DNA of 33,717 nt, taken from contig JAISYF010000071.1 of NCBI GenBank assembly GCA_031270065.1, forward strand, positions 1 to 33,717, written 5' to 3'. Positions 32,016 to 33,717 of this stretch are shown here, piece by piece. Position numbers and translations under genes: made by a program. Under the pieces are notes generated by a model. It made no database searches. It had not been told where the DNA came from and saw nothing but the letters and a program-made list of their open reading frames with translations. How positions within the stretch are numbered: the stretch's first letter is position 1; each line of letters starts with the position of its first letter. This DNA comes from Prevotellaceae bacterium. Lineage in GTDB: Bacteria > Bacteroidota > Bacteroidia > Bacteroidales > Paludibacteraceae.

Positions 32016-32082
32016 ACTCAAAAAAAATCAGCCCTTTTTTTGTTAATTTTGTGTCGTAAAACTAAAAAATTAAACCAATGGG

Positions 32083-32090
32083 CAAAGATA
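32083..32090 (-). promoter_or_regulatory. Orphan minus-strand -7 box
   Basis: Reads TATCTTTG followed by CCC on the minus strand. It points towards the end of wecA, with no gene downstream on that strand. It may be the relic promoter of a lost gene or start an antisense RNA. Confidence 0.35.
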
Positions 32091-32122
32091 CAAATTTTTT
32101 TTAAAAAAATCACAAAAATATT

Positions 32123-32152
32123 TTGTAGTTTCAAAATAATGTTGTAATTTTG
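32123..32152 (+). promoter_or_regulatory. Promoter of the 32.2-32.5 kb non-coding segment
   Basis: TTG at 32123-32125, exactly 19 bases, then TAATTTTG at 32145-32152. It is among the best -33/-7 matches in the window, yet no convincing coding frame starts within the next several hundred bases. Confidence 0.7.
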
Positions 32153-32415
32153 TGGCGTGGAGAGATAATATAACCACTGAAAGCAGCCTGCGTATGGTTG
32201 CAGAACTTCATACATGTGCTTTGTGCAGTTTTTAAGTTTAGCAGACAGCAAAGATTTGTAATAACGTTTCTTTTTCAGTTATCACTATTTTCTCAAAATA
32301 AAGTGCACTTTCAAAAAATAAAAAATTTATTACATAGTTAAAATAAGATTTCTGATAACTATCGGAACTGATAGTTATAAAAATGCTGTATAGCAAAAAA
32401 TAAAATGCATTCTTA

Positions 32416-32511
32416 GTCCTCGAAACTACCACTTTCGGACATACAAAGAATAAGCATACCACAAAAGTGGGCTTGTTCATTTGTATGTTGGTTGTGGTAG
32501 ACCTTGAGGAC
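32416..32511 (+). ncRNA. Long interrupted hairpin (five stacked stems)
   Basis: The stems, from the outside in, are GTCCTC/GAGGAC (32416-32421 with 32506-32511), CTACCAC/GTGGTAG (32426-32432 with 32494-32500), ACATACAAA/TTTGTATGT (32439-32447 with 32480-32488), GAA-t-AAGC/GCTT-g-TTC (32448-32455 with 32471-32478) and CCAC/GTGG (32459-32462 with 32467-32470) capped by AAAA. Internal loops are GAAA opposite ACCTT and TTTCGG opposite TGGTT. About 33 pairs in 96 bases is far beyond chance in this AT-rich sequence. The overall shape recalls 6S-like RNAs but it is shorter than the well-known ones; identity is unproven. Confidence 0.6.
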
Positions 32512-32538
32512 GGATAATAAGTCCGTTTTTTTTATTTT
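32506..32538 (+). terminator. Intrinsic terminator overlapping the long hairpin
   Basis: ACGGA/TCCGT (32510-32514 with 32522-32526, 7-base loop) can be extended outward by G-U and A-U pairs and is followed by eight T. The 5' arm shares bases with the outermost stem of the long hairpin (GAGGAC, 32506-32511), so the two structures compete in part, as in an attenuator. Confidence 0.65.
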
Positions 32539-32783
32539 CAAAAATTCAACAACAGCCAGACTGTTACTATTATATAAACAGAATTGCAACTGTTTCCCCA
32601 AAAATAGCAATGTGAAACTGCAAAAACACATAAATCATTGTGCAGAAAGAGCGGAGACTTTTAAAAACGGGCGGATTTTTATCGAAAAGCCAAATGAGTA
32701 GAGAAAAAAACTTATTCAAAATCTTATAAACTAAAAATAATAAACAACAAGATTCTGAATAAAATTATAGGAGGAACTATAAA

Positions 32784-33086
32784 ATGAAAAAATCATTAAT
32801 GATTTTAATAGCAGTTATCTGCTTTGGTTTAATGTTGTCTTGCGAAAAAGATGAATTGACAGGTACAACTTGGAAATATAGCGAGAATTTTGGCGATGAG
32901 TTTTCCATTATGGTAACTTTTTTGACGAAGAGTACTTTTATTTTGACGGAAGATTACGACACAACTTACGGTACTTATACTTATGAAAAACCCAATGTGA
33001 TTTTTGAATCAGGTGGAGTAACTTGGGTAGGCACAATCTCTGGCAATATAATGATAATGGAAGGAATCGCACTTATGAAGCAGTAA
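32784..33086 (+). CDS. Small lipoprotein, lipocalin-like beta-rich domain
   Basis: 100 aa. MKKSLMILIAVICFGLMLSC gives a lipoprotein signal with the acylated cysteine at 20. The mature part opens DELTGTTWKYSENFGDEFS and continues in short strands (FLTKSTFILTEDY, TTYGTYTYEKPNVIF, VTWVGTISGNIM), a layout common in small Bacteroidota lipoproteins with a lipocalin/META-like half-barrel. It has AGGAGG nine bases before the ATG, a strong Shine-Dalgarno sequence that no other gene in this window shows. It has a good terminator. No -7 box was found close upstream. Its position between a structured non-coding stretch and Rpn gene pieces suggests an accessory, possibly acquired, gene. Function unknown. 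Confidence 0.75.
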   Translation: MKKSLMILIAVICFGLMLSCEKDELTGTTWKYSENFGDEFSIMVTFLTKSTFILTEDYDTTYGTYTYEKPNVIFESGGVTWVGTISGNIMIMEGIALMKQ

Positions 33087-33104
33087 AAATTGAGCAAAAA
33101 TGCA

Positions 33105-33143
33105 CAGCACAGAACTTCAAAAATCTGTGCTGTTTTCTCTTTT
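33105..33143 (+). terminator. Intrinsic terminator of the small lipoprotein gene
   Basis: A perfect 9-bp stem CAGCACAGA/TCTGTGCTG (33105-33113 with 33124-33132, 10-base loop) is followed by TTTTCTCTTTT, 18 bases after the stop codon. Confidence 0.85.
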
Positions 33144-33166
33144 AATTACTAATTTTTAATTCGTAA

Positions 33167-33372
33167 TCACCTTCCAGACTGCTTCACATAATTCCTCAAT
33201 TCTGCATAAAAATATTCGCATTCCATTAATTTTTCGAGGGTTATGTGTATTCTATAACGCTATTGTCCTCAAATCTTAATTGAGAATTTAGGAAACTTAT
33301 AAGCAAATGCGGATTCTGTCCAAAAATTTTTTTGAACACCACATCGTTCTTGGGGTCTAAATAGCGTGTCAT
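33167..33372 (-). pseudogene. 5' fragment of an Rpn/PDDEXK_2 family nuclease-transposase gene
   Basis: From ATG 33372 the minus strand encodes MTRYLDPKNDVVFKKIFGQN, then PHLLISFLNSQLRFEDNSVI and a stop at 33243-33241, 43 residues in all. This is the highly recognisable N terminus of the Rpn (recombination-promoting nuclease)/PD-(D/E)XK transposase family, whose full proteins run to about 290-330 aa. The catalytic core is missing. Just beyond, another frame reads TLEKLMECEYFYAELRNYVK and stops at 33169-33167; it looks like the tail of a different, unidentified gene joined by deletion. The fragment keeps its own -7 box at 33405-33412. Confidence 0.8.
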
Positions 33373-33404
33373 AGTTGTAAAATTTTTAGAGATTTATTTT
33401 TCTG

Positions 33405-33412
33405 CAAAATTA
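33405..33412 (-). promoter_or_regulatory. -7 box of the Rpn fragment
   Basis: Minus-strand TAATTTTG followed by CAG, 33 bases before the ATG of the truncated gene, so the fragment retains an intact-looking 5' end. No clear -33. Confidence 0.5.
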
Positions 33413-33428
33413 CAAAATATTTTCAATA

Positions 33429-33717
33429 TTATTTTAGAGTTTGGAGTTCTGATATAGATAAACCTGTGAATTTAGAAATTGTTTCAACAGGTATATTTTC
33501 GTTCAACATATTTATTGCAACTTTTTCAATGCCTTTTTCAATGCCTTTTTCAAAACCTTTTTCAATGCCTTTTTCAATGCCTTTTTCAAAACCTTTTTCA
33601 ACTCCTTCTGCAAATTTTCCTTCAACAAGCATATTTTCACGGCGAACTTCGTCCCAATATTTGTCGTAAGCGATGCGTTCAGCATCGGTGTATGCAGCCT
33701 CTTCGCAAAGATTTAAT
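33429..33717 (-). CDS. C-terminal part of an Rpn/PDDEXK_2 family nuclease-transposase (runs off the window)
   Basis: The frame is open from the right edge to TAA at 33431-33429, about 95 residues visible. It opens LNLCEEAAYTDAERIAYDKY, the typical region after the nuclease core, then has an EKG-rich tract (GFEKGIEKGIEK twice) and ends NENIPVETISKFTGLSISEL, the usual C-terminal helix-turn-helix-like tail. An ATG at 33632 lies inside the frame and is not the true start. Rpn proteins are PD-(D/E)XK DNA endonucleases linked to RecA-independent recombination and, more recently, phage defence. Whether this copy is complete cannot be told from here. Confidence 0.85.
   Translation of the reverse strand, partial: LNLCEEAAYTDAERIAYDKYWDEVRRENMLVEGKFAEGVEKGFEKGIEKGIEKGFEKGIEKGIEKVAINMLNENIPVETISKFTGLSISELQTLK
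33520..33603. repeat. Seven 12-bp tandem units inside the Rpn gene
   Basis: Units of CCTTTTTCAATG or CCTTTTTCAAAA on the plus strand are arranged as a 36-bp higher-order repeat present twice, plus one further unit, encoding (F/I)EKG-type repeats. The 12-bp period keeps the frame when copies are gained or lost. Confidence 0.9.

Larger units (their letters stand above)
32159..32538 (+). ncRNA. Candidate structured non-coding RNA or long leader
   Basis: From the predicted start near 32159 to the T run at 32538 there is no plausible gene, but several hairpins: GTGG/CCAC (32157-32160 with 32174-32177), nested AAAGCA/TGCTTT and GTATG/CATAC (32180-32222), GTAATAAC/GTTATCAC (32258-32285, one mismatch, then TATTTT), and TAACTATC/GATAGTTA (32356-32377). 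The long terminal hairpin and terminator are listed separately. It could be a roughly 380-nt RNA, two shorter RNAs, or a leader for the lipoprotein gene at 32784. Hallmarks of tmRNA, RNase P RNA and SRP RNA were looked for and not found. The 816-base gap 31968-32783 also holds about 240 bases of featureless sequence after this element. Confidence 0.45.

Noticed and set aside
32238-32480. 80-codon minus-strand frame in the gap after wecA
   Set aside because: It crosses several hairpins and has an F/V/C-rich, structureless translation; no -7 box precedes it.
32159-32538. tmRNA, RNase P RNA or SRP RNA
   Set aside because: There is no tag-peptide frame ending in ALAA, no GAGGAAAGTCC-type P4 segment and no GGAAGGAAGCAGCC-type helix 8 motif. 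A GAAAGCAGCC stretch at 32179-32188 lacks the surrounding SRP helix.
32504-32701. 65-codon plus-strand frame after the long hairpin
   Set aside because: Its only start is a TTG inside the terminator stem and the first part translates the T run. The last 15 residues look more protein-like, so a gene tail is mentioned as a possibility but not called.
33520-33603. CRISPR-like array
   Set aside because: The units are contiguous 12-bp repeats without spacers and lie inside a coding frame of a recognised family.

Overview
The window reads as chromosome from an AT-rich member of the Bacteroidota, most likely an uncultured or little-studied Bacteroidales. The evidence is the repeated Bacteroidota promoter signature (TAnnTTTG -7 boxes, several with a TTG 18-19 bases upstream), start codons that mostly lack Shine-Dalgarno sequences, and lineage-typical genes: a DUF4831 protein, a 30-residue AURKAIP1/COX24-type protein beside HU, an OmpA with TSP3-like repeats, a BACON-like/Fib_succ lipoprotein, and a plant/Chlamydia/Bacteroidota-type IspG. 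No tRNA, rRNA, CRISPR array or intact insertion sequence is visible.

Layout. 1-3100: the tail of an unidentified gene, a coupled pair (50-aa membrane protein and GT2 glycosyltransferase) on the minus strand, and ispG on the plus strand. 3141-7668 (minus): a compact unit parC, CNNM/CorC-type CBS membrane protein, luxS. 7984-9893 (minus): glyA, then HU followed by the tiny COX24-type gene. 10314-16494 (plus): secreted M16 peptidase, OmpA-family protein, BACON-like/Fib_succ lipoprotein. 16549-22736 (minus): polysaccharide flippase, sensor kinase, PhoB-like regulator, PhoU, DUF4831 protein. 22915-25228 (plus): outer-membrane beta-barrel and CotH-kinase lipoprotein. 25302-26105 (minus): YycJ-type metallo-beta-lactamase-fold hydrolase. 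26320-31967 (plus): polysaccharide initiation/export genes rmlB, wza-like, wzc-like, wecA-like. 31968-33717: accessory end with a structured non-coding stretch, a small lipoprotein and two pieces of Rpn/PDDEXK_2 family nuclease-transposase genes.

How the genes fit together. rmlB supplies a dTDP-sugar precursor, the WecA-like enzyme starts lipid-linked glycan assembly, the flippase at 16.5-18 kb could move the lipid-linked unit, and the Wza/Wzc pair handles export and chain-length control; no polymerase and no assembly-line glycosyltransferases lie beside them. PhoU, PhoB-like and PhoR-like genes form a phosphate-control module without Pst transporter genes in view.

Most notable: (i) an IspG of the plant/Bacteroidota sequence type that lacks the middle A* domain; (ii) a promoter-to-terminator non-coding segment at 32123-32538 ending in a long interrupted hairpin; (iii) a 26-bp inverted repeat that buries the wecA start codon; (iv) a repeated leader at the 5' ends of three lipoprotein genes; (v) several unrelated families of 7-12 bp iterated motifs at gene borders, including a 50-bp perfect palindrome; (vi) two Rpn gene fragments in tandem. 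All function calls come from reading translated sequence; no database search was run.
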